Positions 9,919 to 17,640 of a stretch of DNA of 64,000 bases are shown in pieces. Both the position numbers and the translations under genes were made by a program. The notes under the pieces were generated by a model. The model did not search any database, was not told the DNA's origin, and worked only from the letters and a program-made list of their open reading frames with translations. How positions within the stretch are numbered: the stretch's first letter is position 1; the number at the start of each line of letters is the position of its first letter. The stretch spans positions 372,001-436,000 of the forward strand of contig NZ_JAUCES010000005.1 of assembly GCF_030348825.1 (NCBI RefSeq), written 5' to 3'. Source of the DNA: Fictibacillus sp. b24 (lineage in GTDB: Bacteria > Bacillota > Bacilli > Bacillales > Fictibacillaceae).

Positions 9919-10746
9919 GTGTTAAGAGGCTTTTATAATGCTGCAGCCGGTATGCTGGCACAGCAGCGCAAACAAGAAATTTTAACGAACAATATGGCGA
10001 ATGCCAATACACCTGGATATAAAGCGGACAATGCAAGTCTGCGCACGTTCCCTACGATGCTGCTTCAGCATATGGGGGAGACCGAATTAAACGGAAAAAA
10101 AATACCGAATAACTACTCGATCGGACCAGCCACGTTATCAACAGGAGTCTATGTGCAAGAGACGACACCAAACTTTCTGCAAGGCGACATGCGCGAGACG
10201 GGGATTAAAACAGACATTGCACTGTTGCAGGGCCAAGTGCCTGCTGACCCAGGAAGTGGAGCTCCCGGCGGACTCTTTTTCCGATTAAATGTGAATGGTG
10301 AAGAGCGTTTTACTCGAAACGGCCATTTTTCGGTGGATGCAGAAGGAAGTCTTGTCACGCCTGAAGGCTATTACGTGCTTGGAACAGATGGCAATCCGAT
10401 TACCGTGACGAGTGACAATTTTACGGTGAACAAAGACGGTACAGTTATTGATAATGGTGCCGTGGCGGGTCAGATTGATGTTGCGTACATCACGAACCCT
10501 AACAATCTTGTAAAAGAGGGATCAGGCTTGTTCAGGCTTGGTGGTGAAGCGGACAGTGCGATCGGAAATCCAAACATCACTTACAATCTGCAGCAAGGAT
10601 TTGTGGAGAGGTCTAACGTGAACACGGAACAGACGATGACGGAGATGCTAACGGCATACCGCGCGTTTGAGGCCAATCAAAAAGTACTTCAGGCATATGA
10701 CCGTACGATGGAAAAAGCAGCAAACGAAATTGGCAGGATCGGCTAG
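9919..10746 (+). CDS. flhO: Flagellar hook-basal body protein FlhO (FlgF/FlgG family)
   Basis: 275-residue flagellar rod/hook protein, secreted through the flagellar export apparatus. It has the N-terminal rod signature (MLAQQRKQEILTNNMANANT, PGYK) and a C-terminal coiled helix with NVNTEQTMTEMLTAYRAFEA and LQAYDRTMEKAANEIG typical of FlgF/FlgG. GTG 9919, with GCAGGAGG 9 nt before it, starts the conserved LRGFYNAAAGM; the longer frame adds unrelated residues. Followed 11 nt later by flhP, as in Bacillus. Confidence 0.95.
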   Translation: MLRGFYNAAAGMLAQQRKQEILTNNMANANTPGYKADNASLRTFPTMLLQHMGETELNGKKIPNNYSIGPATLSTGVYVQETTPNFLQGDMRETGIKTDIALLQGQVPADPGSGAPGGLFFRLNVNGEERFTRNGHFSVDAEGSLVTPEGYYVLGTDGNPITVTSDNFTVNKDGTVIDNGAVAGQIDVAYITNPNNLVKEGSGLFRLGGEADSAIGNPNITYNLQQGFVERSNVNTEQTMTEMLTAYRAFEANQKVLQAYDRTMEKAANEIGRIG

Positions 10747-10757
10747 GGGGACACATT

Positions 10758-11585
10758 ATGAATCAGTCTATGATTTCAGCAGCGGTGACGATGGGACAGC
10801 TTCAGCATAAGCTGGATACCATTTCAAACAATATGGCGAACAGCACGACGAACGGTTACAAAAGACGTGAAGCTCAGTTTTCGGATATTCTTTTTCAGCA
10901 GATTAAAAGTGAAGCACTCGAACCGACAGAAGCCGGCCGCTTGACTCCGAACGGAATCCGGCTCGGAAGCGGAGCGCGTGTTTCATCCACGGCAGTAAGT
11001 ATGGAAACGGGCACGCTGCAGCAGACAGGACGTGCGCTCGATGCAGCACTAACGCAGCCTAGCTTTTATTTTCAGATTGCTGGAGTGGACACGAACGGAA
11101 ATGAAACGCAGCAATTTACAAGGGACGGCAGCTTTTATTTATCGCCGTCTGCCGGTAATCCTGATGAGATGGAACTCGTGACCTCAGAAGGCAATAAAGT
11201 GATGGGCGTAGATGGACCGATCACCATTCCAGCTGACCATAGTAAAATTACCATTGGACAAAACGGCCAAGTTTCGGTAACGTTAAATAATGGAGCAGTT
11301 GTTGAATCAGGACAGCTGGCGATTGTGAATATGATTCGGCCGCAGCTGATGTTATCTGTTGGGCAGAACTTACAAGCGCCAGAAAACATGCCGTTAAATC
11401 AACTAATAGAGGAAGTAAATGCTGGAGAAGTTAATTTCGTTCAGCAAGGTGCACTCGAATCCTCAAATGTTAACATTTCCAATGAGATGACGGAACTGAT
11501 TCAGACACAACGTTCTTATCAATTTAATGCGCGTTCTCTTACAATTGCTGACCAGATGATGGGGTTAGTAAACGGGCTTCGCTAA
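10758..11585 (+). CDS. flhP: Flagellar hook-basal body protein FlhP (FlgF/FlgG family)
   Basis: 275-residue paralogue of FlhO and probable distal rod component. N-terminal NQSMISAAVTMGQLQHKLD and TISNNMANSTTNGYKRREAQ, C-terminal ESSNVNISNEMTELIQTQRS followed by YQFNARSLTIADQMMGLVN are the family end helices. AGGGGG precedes the ATG within 12 nt of the flhO stop, so the pair forms an operon; the next small gene follows after 15 nt and is probably in the same transcript. Confidence 0.95.
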   Translation: MNQSMISAAVTMGQLQHKLDTISNNMANSTTNGYKRREAQFSDILFQQIKSEALEPTEAGRLTPNGIRLGSGARVSSTAVSMETGTLQQTGRALDAALTQPSFYFQIAGVDTNGNETQQFTRDGSFYLSPSAGNPDEMELVTSEGNKVMGVDGPITIPADHSKITIGQNGQVSVTLNNGAVVESGQLAIVNMIRPQLMLSVGQNLQAPENMPLNQLIEEVNAGEVNFVQQGALESSNVNISNEMTELIQTQRSYQFNARSLTIADQMMGLVNGLR

Positions 11586-11600
11586 ATGAGGTAGGTTTGT

Positions 11601-11888
11601 ATGACGAATAAGATGCAAGAGTTGAATCATAACGAAAAACCAAAAACACAGCGTTACAATGAGAAAGAGAAATCTTCTAAAGAAGAGAAGAAACAGTGGT
11701 ATCAACGTCGAACGAAAAGAAGCTTCCCAATCTGGCTTCGTCTTCTTCTGCTGGTCTGCGGAATCATTGTGTGTTTTGCTGTGGGTACGATGGTCGGTTA
11801 CGGTGTAATTGGTGACGGTAAGCCGATGAACGTGTTTGAAAAAGAAACATGGACACACATCATCGACCTTGTACAAAAAGAATTGTAA
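11601..11888 (+). CDS. EpuA-like small membrane protein (often annotated RNA polymerase beta-like)
   Basis: 95 residues: a highly charged, basic N-terminal half, one membrane span at about 47-68 (WLRLLLLVCGIIVCFAVGTM) and the short conserved tail VGYGVIGDGKPMNVFEKETW. This is the pattern of the EpuA family, which databases label DNA-directed RNA polymerase subunit beta although it is only a small membrane protein. The role is unclear; neighbouring flagellar and lipid genes suggest an envelope function. GAGGTAGG precedes the ATG. A terminator follows. Confidence 0.75.
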   Translation: MTNKMQELNHNEKPKTQRYNEKEKSSKEEKKQWYQRRTKRSFPIWLRLLLLVCGIIVCFAVGTMVGYGVIGDGKPMNVFEKETWTHIIDLVQKEL

Positions 11889-11902
11889 AGATATAATAAA
11901 AA

Positions 11903-11937
11903 AACAATGGCAGGAAGTGATGCGTCATTGTTTTTCT
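11903..11937 (+). terminator. Terminator of the flhO-flhP-EpuA operon
   Basis: AACAATG and CATTGTT arms followed by TTTCTTTT. Confidence 0.7.
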
Positions 11938-12024
11938 TTTGAGGTAAAATTAGTACCAGGTAACAATACCAAGTATAATTAAAATAAATTTATATGATAA
12001 TGCAAAAGAAAGGTGATGTTTTGT

Positions 12025-12450
12025 ATGTTAACGATTGAAGAAATCAAAGAAATTATTCCGCACCGTTATCCGTTTTTGCTGATTGACCGCATTTTAGAAG
12101 TAGATGAAGGCCAGCGCGCAGTCGGCATCAAAAATGTAACAGCTAACGAAGAATTCTTTAACGGCCACTTCCCGGAGTATCCTGTGATGCCAGGAGTGCT
12201 GATCGTTGAAGCACTTGCTCAAGTAGGCGCAGTGGCGATGTTGAAAAAGGAAGAAAACCGCGGCAAGCTCGCATTCTTTGCAGGAATCGATAACTGCCGA
12301 TTCAAGAAGCAAGTCGTACCTGGTGACCAGCTTCGCCTGGAAGTAGAGATGACGCGTGTGCGTGGTTCGATCGGTAAAGGCAAGGGGATTGCAACAGTCG
12401 ACGGCCAGGTGGCCTGCGAAGTCGAAATCACCTTCGCCCTAGGTAAATAA
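12025..12450 (+). CDS. fabZ: 3-hydroxyacyl-ACP dehydratase FabZ
   Basis: 141-residue hot-dog enzyme that dehydrates 3-hydroxyacyl-ACP in fatty acid elongation. Starts [20 protein letters not shown]; contains the catalytic motif [19 protein letters not shown] with His near 48 and Glu near 62. Length equals that of typical Bacillus FabZ. An upstream GTG frame overlaps the AAAGGTGATG ribosome binding site and was rejected. A REP-like palindrome begins at the base after the stop. Confidence 0.97.
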   Translation: MLTIEEIKEIIPHRYPFLLIDRILEVDEGQRAVGIKNVTANEEFFNGHFPEYPVMPGVLIVEALAQVGAVAMLKKEENRGKLAFFAGIDNCRFKKQVVPGDQLRLEVEMTRVRGSIGKGKGIATVDGQVACEVEITFALGK

Positions 12451-12474
12451 GGGGGGGTCTGACCCCAAACAATT
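12451..12474. repeat. REP-like element B (GGGGTCTGACCCC)
   Basis: Palindromic GGGGTCTGACCCC followed by AAACAATT, directly after the fabZ stop. Same family as the elements at 6419, 58365, 61626 and 62377. A long unrelated hairpin follows 6 nt later, an arrangement also seen at 58365 and 61626. Confidence 0.8.
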
Positions 12475-12479
12475 ATCAT

Positions 12480-12537
12480 AAAAGCTTGAAATGGAGCAAA
12501 CACCCTAGAGGAATGCTCCATTTCAAGCTTTCTTTTT
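12480..12537 (+). terminator. Long hairpin terminator of fabZ
   Basis: AAAGCTTGAAATGGAGC and its exact complement enclose 18 nt, followed by TTTCTTTTT. Confidence 0.85.
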
Positions 12538-12596
12538 ATGGTATTTTAAATAGAGAGCATTAAAAATACAAAAAATAAGTAGTGGAGATGATTCAT

Positions 12597-13271
12597 TTGG
12601 AAAAAATCTATAAGATTATTCTTTTTGACTTAGACGGTACACTATCTGATCCGAAAATAGGCATCACTAAATCTGTTCAATTTGCTTTAGAAAGAATGGG
12701 CATCAAAGAAGAGAGCCTCGATTACTTAGAACCATTCATTGGACCACCGCTTCAACAATCGTTCTCAGACTTTTACCACTTCAATGATACACAAACGCAA
12801 ACAGCCATCACTCATTATCGCGAACGATTCAGCGACGTGGGGATGTACGAAAACACACTTTATGAACATATTCCAGAGCTTTTACAGGAGTTGAAGGAAA
12901 GCGGCTTTACGTTAGTTGTTGCTACTTCTAAGCCAACCGTCTTTGCTGAACAAATTTTGAAGTATTTCAATATCCATCACCACTTCGATCTAATCGTCGG
13001 AAGCAACCTCGACGGAACAAGAACCGCCAAAACGGACATCATTCAGTACATACTCCAGCACTACAACAAGCATCCAAAACAAGATTTCATCATGATCGGT
13101 GACAGAAAACACGATATCATTGGAGCGCATAACACAGGCATTGATTCGATAGGAGTTACTTACGGTTATGGATCATTAGACGAGATTACAACTGCAGCGC
13201 CTGCTTATATTGCTGAAAGTGTCCTTGAATTAAGGAAATATCTATTAAAACACACCTCAATTAAGGTGTAA
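12597..13271 (+). CDS. HAD-family hydrolase, phosphoglycolate phosphatase-like
   Basis: About 224 residues. HAD motif I is ILFDLDGTLSDPKIGI (nucleophile Asp and acid Asp), motif II Thr/Ser lies in LVVATSKPTVF and motifs III/IV in FIMIGDRKHDIIGAHNTGID, with an alpha-helical cap between I and II. The cap resembles Gph/PpaX-type phosphatases. TTG 12597 has GGAG about 9 nt upstream; an ATG at 12588 and a GTG at 12582 are alternatives with poorer spacing. Substrate unknown. It stands alone. Confidence 0.85.
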   Translation: MEKIYKIILFDLDGTLSDPKIGITKSVQFALERMGIKEESLDYLEPFIGPPLQQSFSDFYHFNDTQTQTAITHYRERFSDVGMYENTLYEHIPELLQELKESGFTLVVATSKPTVFAEQILKYFNIHHHFDLIVGSNLDGTRTAKTDIIQYILQHYNKHPKQDFIMIGDRKHDIIGAHNTGIDSIGVTYGYGSLDEITTAAPAYIAESVLELRKYLLKHTSIKV

Positions 13272-13639
13272 TAACGACACTCGATAAAATTTAAAAGGTT
13301 AGTGTATGCTTGAAATAGACATTAGAAGAATATGTGTTTAGAAGACGAACACCTACTAATCATTACGAGGTATTCATTTTGTATCCGAGGATAAAGCCTA
13401 TAATTCCGCGTATAAAAATATTTATCCTATTTTCGAGATATTTCGTCTTCTCCCTCATCTCCATCGACCTCAGCTAAACTAGAGAATTATCAAAAAAAAC
13501 CTGGAACTCCATCTAACGGTTCGGATACCTATCACAAATCGTTTATTTGATTTGTAAAAAGTAATGTTTGTTGTATATAAAAATGTTATTGGATTTGTGG
13601 ACTTAATTTCTATACTAGCGATTTAGAAGATGTTTTATT
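13272..13639. other. Gene-free accessory stretch
   Basis: About 370 AT-rich bases after the HAD gene without a frame, hairpin or repeat that I can support. Confidence 0.4.
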
Positions 13640-13862
13640 TAGGCTCTTTGCTAAAAGATTGTTGCTTTTGGCTTTTTCAATTTTCAACATCTGCCAGATG
13701 AATGGAGCGCAAGGTGCGAGACTCCTACGGGACGAGCTGTCATGTGGAGACTCCTAATGGCGCAAAGCGGCAGGAGGCTCACCGCACGCCCCGTGGAAAG
13801 CTAGCAACCTGGAGCAGAAATCAACAACTTTCAAAAACAACACTGTTTACGAAAACAGCCTT
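13640..13862. repeat. Bacillaceae-type interspersed repeat with GC-rich core
   Basis: The core at about 13703-13826 (GAGCGCAAGGTGCGAGACTC, GGAGGCTCACCGCACGCCCC, CCTGGAGCAGAAATCAAC) matches an interspersed intergenic element I recall from many Bacillaceae genomes. The flanks are also typical: AGGCTCTTTGCTAAAAG on the left and GTTTACGAAAACAGCCTT on the right. The GC-rich core contrasts sharply with the AT-rich surroundings. I know of no established name or function for it. Confidence 0.65.
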
Positions 13863-13979
13863 TATTTAAGACATTTACGGGGCAGTTTAGTTTAAGAAGG
13901 AAAACTTTTTCAAGAAGCGAATTAATACTATGCAATATTTTAAAAAAATTGTAGTAACAACACAATAGGAGTTGAAAAT

Positions 13980-14591
13980 ATGTTTCCGCTAGGGGAATAT
14001 TCCAGATTAGTTAATGATATTAAGAGAAGAGAAGATCCTGACATACCAATTACATTTGGTTTGCTTATCGCTGACTATGATCAACAGTCAAGTAGACAAT
14101 ATATTCTTAATTATATCGATAGATTTAATTATAAATCTGGTAAGTATATTAATTTTTATTTGCCTGGATATTTTGAAGAGGATATTTATGTTTCAAAGAA
14201 AATTATAAAAATCGATGGAAAAGAGTACTATTTTAAACGGGAAAAATATATGGAATTCCTACAACGTTTAGAAACGGATTTTAATTTTGAGTATTTTTAC
14301 AATCCAACATTAATATTAATAGAGTATAAGCGAGGTCATTTTAGTAAGGCAAACAGCATTATTATTGAATTAGATGACCAGGGTTCAGATATTCGTAAGA
14401 CTGGGAAATTCTTTGAGGAAATCTTTAAGATTGCAAAGTCTTATGTAGATATTAATGATTTTTCAAGAGAATTAAAGAAAAATGAATTAAAAAATGCACT
14501 ATTTAACAGCATTTTGAATTCAATAAATAATAATCTAATTAAAGAGGTTGTAGGTAATTATGGGAGACTAAAAAAATATAAATTGTCTTAA
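13980..14591 (+). CDS. Hypothetical protein, AT-rich accessory gene
   Basis: 203-residue soluble protein with no signal peptide or membrane span and no domain I recognise. It is rich in Lys, Ile, Asn, Tyr and Phe, with segments such as SGKYINFYLPGYFEEDIYVS and NPTLILIEYKRGHF, and a C-terminal Lys/Asn-rich helix (ELKKNELKNALFNSILNSIN). Base composition is clearly more AT-rich than the conserved genes, pointing to acquired DNA. AGGAG lies 9 nt before the ATG. It lies between an interspersed repeat and the permuted tRNA-like gene and shares a bidirectional terminator with the latter. Confidence 0.7.
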   Translation: MFPLGEYSRLVNDIKRREDPDIPITFGLLIADYDQQSSRQYILNYIDRFNYKSGKYINFYLPGYFEEDIYVSKKIIKIDGKEYYFKREKYMEFLQRLETDFNFEYFYNPTLILIEYKRGHFSKANSIIIELDDQGSDIRKTGKFFEEIFKIAKSYVDINDFSRELKKNELKNALFNSILNSINNNLIKEVVGNYGRLKKYKLS

Positions 14592-14667
14592 AACCTATTT
14601 GGGGTTATTTTATCTCCTAATAAAATGAAAGCGATGCAAATTAAATAATTATTAAAATTGTACAAAC

Positions 14668-14694
14668 AAAAAAAGCACATAATGTGCTTTTTTT
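14668..14694. terminator. Bidirectional terminator
   Basis: AAAGCACAT and ATGTGCTTT arms flanked by A and T runs on both sides. It can end the 203-residue gene on the plus strand and the tRNA-like RNA on the minus strand. Confidence 0.8.
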
Positions 14695-14712
14695 GTTGTA
14701 GTAGTTGCGGGC

Positions 14713-14743
14713 ACCACCCGTGCTACCGTTACACTAACCTTCC
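14713..14743 (-). tRNA. tRNA-like 5' half (acceptor, D arm, anticodon stem 5' strand)
   Basis: Read on the minus strand: acceptor GGAAGGT; U8 A9; D stem GTGT/GCAC with loop AACGGTA carrying A14, R15, G18G19 and A21; G26; anticodon stem strand GGTGG; T32. Acceptor pairs 7/7 with ACCTTCC and anticodon strand 5/5 with CCACC of the 3' half located upstream on the same strand. It ends in the anticodon loop. Confidence 0.65.
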
Positions 14744-14815
14744 GATAAGAAAGCCCGCAAAGGCTACTACGAGAATTACTAAAATAACTAATAATGGAAT
14801 TACATTTAAAATCAT
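14729..14815 (-). CDS. 28-residue hydrophobic peptide between the tRNA halves
   Basis: Starts MILNVIPLLVILVIL and ends GFLIGRLV: a single membrane span with a basic end. ACAGGAG lies 8 nt before the ATG (a second ATG six bases upstream is too close). The stop codon lies inside the D arm of the tRNA-like 5' half. The reading frame is open further upstream, through the 3' half, but has no start codon there. Size and character resemble type I toxin or small regulatory membrane peptides; no function can be assigned. Confidence 0.5.
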   Translation of the reverse strand: MILNVIPLLVILVILVVAFAGFLIGRLV

Positions 14816-14916
14816 TGACATCACTCCTGTAAGCCCTAGTTGAGCAATTAAATTGGCTACATTTGCAGATGCGATGGATGAAACTAGTACTGTAACACAC
14901 CAGTTTCTTATATAGT

Positions 14917-14955
14917 TGGCGGAAGGTGCGGGATTTGAACCCGAACCTGGTGGAC
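14917..14955 (-). tRNA. tRNA-like 3' half (anticodon stem 3' strand, T arm, acceptor, CCA)
   Basis: Read on the minus strand: GT (positions 37-38), CCACC (39-43), AGGT variable region, T arm TCGGG/TTCAAAT/CCCGC (one mismatch at the outer pair, U54 U55 C56 and A58 present), acceptor ACCTTCC, discriminator G and an encoded CCA. No D arm lies immediately upstream, so it is not part of a normal tRNA gene. Confidence 0.7.
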
Positions 14956-14998
14956 AAAAAATTAAATAAACTCAAAAACTATTATTCCAATTAGTATC

Positions 14999-15007
14999 AT
15001 TATAACA
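14999..15007 (-). promoter_or_regulatory. Extended -10 promoter of the tRNA-like RNA
   Basis: Minus strand TGTTATAAT, a consensus extended -10 whose start point would fall near 14992. No strong -35 is seen. Confidence 0.5.
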
Positions 15008-15352
15008 GAACTTTATTATTAAGGGTCTAAATGAATTTATGTACGATAAAAACATTGAATTCATTTGAGAAAGGTTATAGACATTTAGTGTAAAATTTTT
15101 AAATGTCCAAGACAGTTTATCAGCGTTTGAATGCAAATAATTATAATTCAACAAGAAAGGGTTTGTTGCAAAAGATTGGCACGCAGGGACCTTTAATACA
15201 GTTGTTACAATAAAGGAGGATATATGCAAGGGTAGATAAAATTAATAATCCCATAAAAGATATTGATATCTTTAACAAGGAAACTACTAGTAGTTGGCAA
15301 TCCAAATAATATAAATCAGGATAGCTACAGCAAAAGAGTTGAGTAATCCTAA
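15008..15352. other. Gene-free, probably decayed region
   Basis: No intact frame. A strong ribosome binding site (AAAGGAGG near 15212) is followed by ATG and then a stop after three codons; fragments such as KINNPIKDIDIFNK can be read beyond it, suggesting a dead gene continuous with the pseudogene that follows. Confidence 0.4.
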
Positions 15353-15720
15353 ATAGCTCCTTTAGACCAGATTGCTGAAGATGGTATTAGAACAGCTGCT
15401 CAAAAACAAGCACTGAGAAACAGTGAAAATGGCCTGAGGTAGCAGAAGCTTATCAACATACTGCCAATTATGCTAGGTCAGTTATTGAAGAGAATTGATA
15501 TTCTTCAAGAGGCTTTTCACATGGAGAAGCATTAAAAATAGTTGTAGAGATAAAGAATAGTACTTTTGTTTCCAAAAAGTATGGATTAACTATTGAGGAT
15601 TTTATAAAAGTTGAATATGTTATACAGCATGCTTTGAAAACAGGTGTAACCGAAGCCGCTATAATTTACGGACTTACAGAAGTTTCTGTTAGTCTACAAA
15701 TTGATATACAAATTCTATAG
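15353..15720 (+). pseudogene. Decayed gene of unknown type
   Basis: Coding-like sequence in two frames: first LDQIAEDGIRTAAQKQALRN, then after a frameshift near 15430 EVAEAYQHTANYARSVIEEN, an in-frame TGA at 15496, and finally SHGEALKIVVEIKNSTFVSK and KTGVTEAAIIYGLTEVSVSL to a stop at 15720. No start codon or ribosome binding site remains. I do not recognise the parent family. Confidence 0.55.
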
Positions 15721-15763
15721 CGGAAAATTAGAATTTATTAGTATAAATGACTGTAAATCAATA

Positions 15764-15806
15764 AAAATAGACCATCATTTTCAAGAACAATTTGATGGTC
15801 TATTTT
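15764..15806. terminator. Hairpin between the pseudogene and the methyltransferase gene
   Basis: AAAATAGACCATCA and TGATGGTCTATTTT arms around 15 nt; symmetrical, so it can work in both directions. Confidence 0.7.
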
Positions 15807-15865
15807 GCTTACATAATTAAATTTTGTGACAGTTAACAGAACTCGTTAAACTCACTCCAGGTTTT

Positions 15866-16897
15866 TTATTTCGCCCTCGCAACAATCCCATTATGCACCT
15901 TGATATAACCGTGCTTCATAATATCCAGGCCATTTTCATACAGATAAAGCCCCATCTGCTCTAATGTCATCAGTTCACGATAAGTGTGGTTCATCACATC
16001 AGCCATGATCTCGTAATACAGCTTGGACCGAAGCTGGGCTCGGGGTGTTGTCATCACGATATAGCCGTTTGGCTTCAAAAATTTCCGATGCCACTCTACC
16101 ACCTCAGATTTCATGGAGTCCGGAAAATGCTCCAATAAACCAACGCTCAGCACAATATCAAACTCCCTGCCGTATGGCAGGTTTCGGATGTCGTCCACCA
16201 CATATGAAATGTTGAAATCATTTTTATAATAAACCTTATCTCCGCCCGTTCTTGGATTCTCCCCTAAAAACGGGTAAGCGTCCGGAAACTCCGCAAACCT
16301 TGCATCGCGGCAGAACGGATCATAATCGACCATCACCACTTCGCCGCCAGGATACATCGCAGACAGCTGCATCGCCTCATACCCTTCCGCTGCCCCTAAA
16401 AAAAGAATGCGAGGCTTATTCACATCAAGCCCTTTAAACAAGGCTCGCTTCCCCCGTGGATCCCAAATGCCATCCTGGATCCGGTGCACATAATTCCACA
16501 AATGAATACGTAAATAATCCCCAAGCGCGACTTTCACTTCAGAAGGTTTAAAGCTTTTTAAACTATGAAAAAATGCTCCCTTTTTATCTTGGATATCAGC
16601 TGGAACATCCTTTGAAAACCATTCGTGAAACGACTGGTTGAACATTGTCCATGACGTATGGACCGGAAGTGCTTCGCCGTGCTTATGCTCCCAATCCGTT
16701 TTTTCTTTTGCAAAAGAAGTAACTTCATATGGCTTGCCGACATCTTTCCAAGACACGGTAGACCAATCATTCACCGTATTTACTTTTACAAACTTCTCAT
16801 AATCTTTCTGACTATATTGGCGCAAATCCATGCGATAAGACGGTCTCATTTCCGTGTGGCCAACATTCACTGGACGTTGAACAACAGTTTCAAGCAT
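15866..16897 (-). CDS. Class I SAM-dependent methyltransferase
   Basis: 343 residues. An N-terminal domain of about 150 residues of unknown fold precedes a Rossmann-type domain: motif I ILFLGAAEGYEA at 164-175, the acidic strand end VVMVDYDPF, and the post-motif FDIVLSVGLLEHFPDSM followed by KPNGYIVMTTPRA, all typical of class I methyltransferases. The substrate cannot be told. CAGGAGG lies 8 nt before the ATG. It is divergent from the GDSL hydrolase gene and stands alone. Confidence 0.8.
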   Translation of the reverse strand: MLETVVQRPVNVGHTEMRPSYRMDLRQYSQKDYEKFVKVNTVNDWSTVSWKDVGKPYEVTSFAKEKTDWEHKHGEALPVHTSWTMFNQSFHEWFSKDVPADIQDKKGAFFHSLKSFKPSEVKVALGDYLRIHLWNYVHRIQDGIWDPRGKRALFKGLDVNKPRILFLGAAEGYEAMQLSAMYPGGEVVMVDYDPFCRDARFAEFPDAYPFLGENPRTGGDKVYYKNDFNISYVVDDIRNLPYGREFDIVLSVGLLEHFPDSMKSEVVEWHRKFLKPNGYIVMTTPRAQLRSKLYYEIMADVMNHTYRELMTLEQMGLYLYENGLDIMKHGYIKVHNGIVARAK

Positions 16898-17022
16898 ATT
16901 TGCCCTCCTGTAAAAAGGATTTTATATAAGTATTCAAAGAAACGCTGCAGAATCCTTTAAAGCCTTAATTTTTACTGTGTCATGATAAAATAGAATAAAA
17001 GAAATCAGAGAGGGGAACGACG

Positions 17023-17619
17023 ATGAAGATTATTTTTATAGGCGACAGCATCACAGCTTCAAATAAAAACACAGATCCAGAAAGACTAGGAAACGGTTAT
17101 GTTCGTATGATTAAAGAAGCCTTGCCCAAAGACGTAAATGTCATCAACAAAGGGGTAAACGGACATCGAGTGACAGATCTTGCACTTCGTTGGGAACGGG
17201 ATGTTCTTGATTTGAATCCTGACCTTTTATCGGTTTCAATCGGAATCAACGATGTATGGAGACAGCTGGATAGCCCAGGCATCGCACAAGTAGATGAATC
17301 GAGATTTGAAGAAATTTACCGTGAGCTGTTGTCACAGCTGCCTTCTGATACCAAACTAGTACTCATGGAACCCACAATTATAAAAGAAAATTCGCAATCT
17401 CAAGGGAACCAGATGCTGATTCCGTATGTAGAAGTGGTTCGAAAGCTGGCAGTGGAATTTGATGCAGTCCTCGTTCCAACGCACGATGTTTTTATCAATC
17501 ACCTCAACAAAAAACCAGATGTTTCAGTAACAACAGACGGCGTACATATGAGGAAAAAAGGAAATGAATTAATAGCAAAAAGCTGGCTAGAAGCAGCTAA
17601 GTCACTCATTAACCAATAA
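17023..17619 (+). CDS. SGNH/GDSL-family hydrolase
   Basis: 198 residues, no signal peptide. All four SGNH blocks are visible: GDSIT (Ser near 9), GVNGH (Gly block and Asn/His), GINDV (Asn block) and TDGVHMRKKG (Asp and His of the triad). This family includes esterases, lipases and carbohydrate deacetylases; here it is an intracellular esterase-type enzyme of unknown substrate. AGAGAGGGG precedes the ATG. The GNAT gene begins 21 nt after its stop and is likely cotranscribed. Confidence 0.88.
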   Translation: MKIIFIGDSITASNKNTDPERLGNGYVRMIKEALPKDVNVINKGVNGHRVTDLALRWERDVLDLNPDLLSVSIGINDVWRQLDSPGIAQVDESRFEEIYRELLSQLPSDTKLVLMEPTIIKENSQSQGNQMLIPYVEVVRKLAVEFDAVLVPTHDVFINHLNKKPDVSVTTDGVHMRKKGNELIAKSWLEAAKSLINQ

Positions 17620-17640
17620 AAATGAACCGAGGTTATGGAT

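Larger units (their letters stand above)
14695..14992 (-). ncRNA. Candidate permuted tRNA-like RNA transcription unit
   Basis: A minus-strand unit with an extended -10 promoter at 14999-15007 and a terminator at 14668-14694, predicted at about 320 nt. Reading the minus strand: about 37 nt of U-rich leader; a complete tRNA 3' half ending CCA (14955-14917); a 173-nt spacer holding a 28-codon hydrophobic frame; a complete tRNA 5' half (14743-14713); then the terminator. All cloverleaf stems form only if the halves are joined in swapped order. A 15-bp hairpin (14753-14770 with 14698-14712, 3-nt bulge) encloses exactly the 5' half. Transcription and processing are inferred. Confidence 0.65.

Noticed and set aside
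14713-14955. tRNA halves as attachment-site scars of an integrated element
   Set aside because: A scar would give 5' half, element, 3' half or duplicate 3' ends; here the order is reversed and both halves fit one molecule exactly. Kept as the main alternative only.
14652-14975. Minus-strand frame of 107 codons across the tRNA-like locus
   Set aside because: It has no ribosome binding site, reads through both tRNA halves and has Cys/Ser/Arg-rich, non-protein-like sequence.
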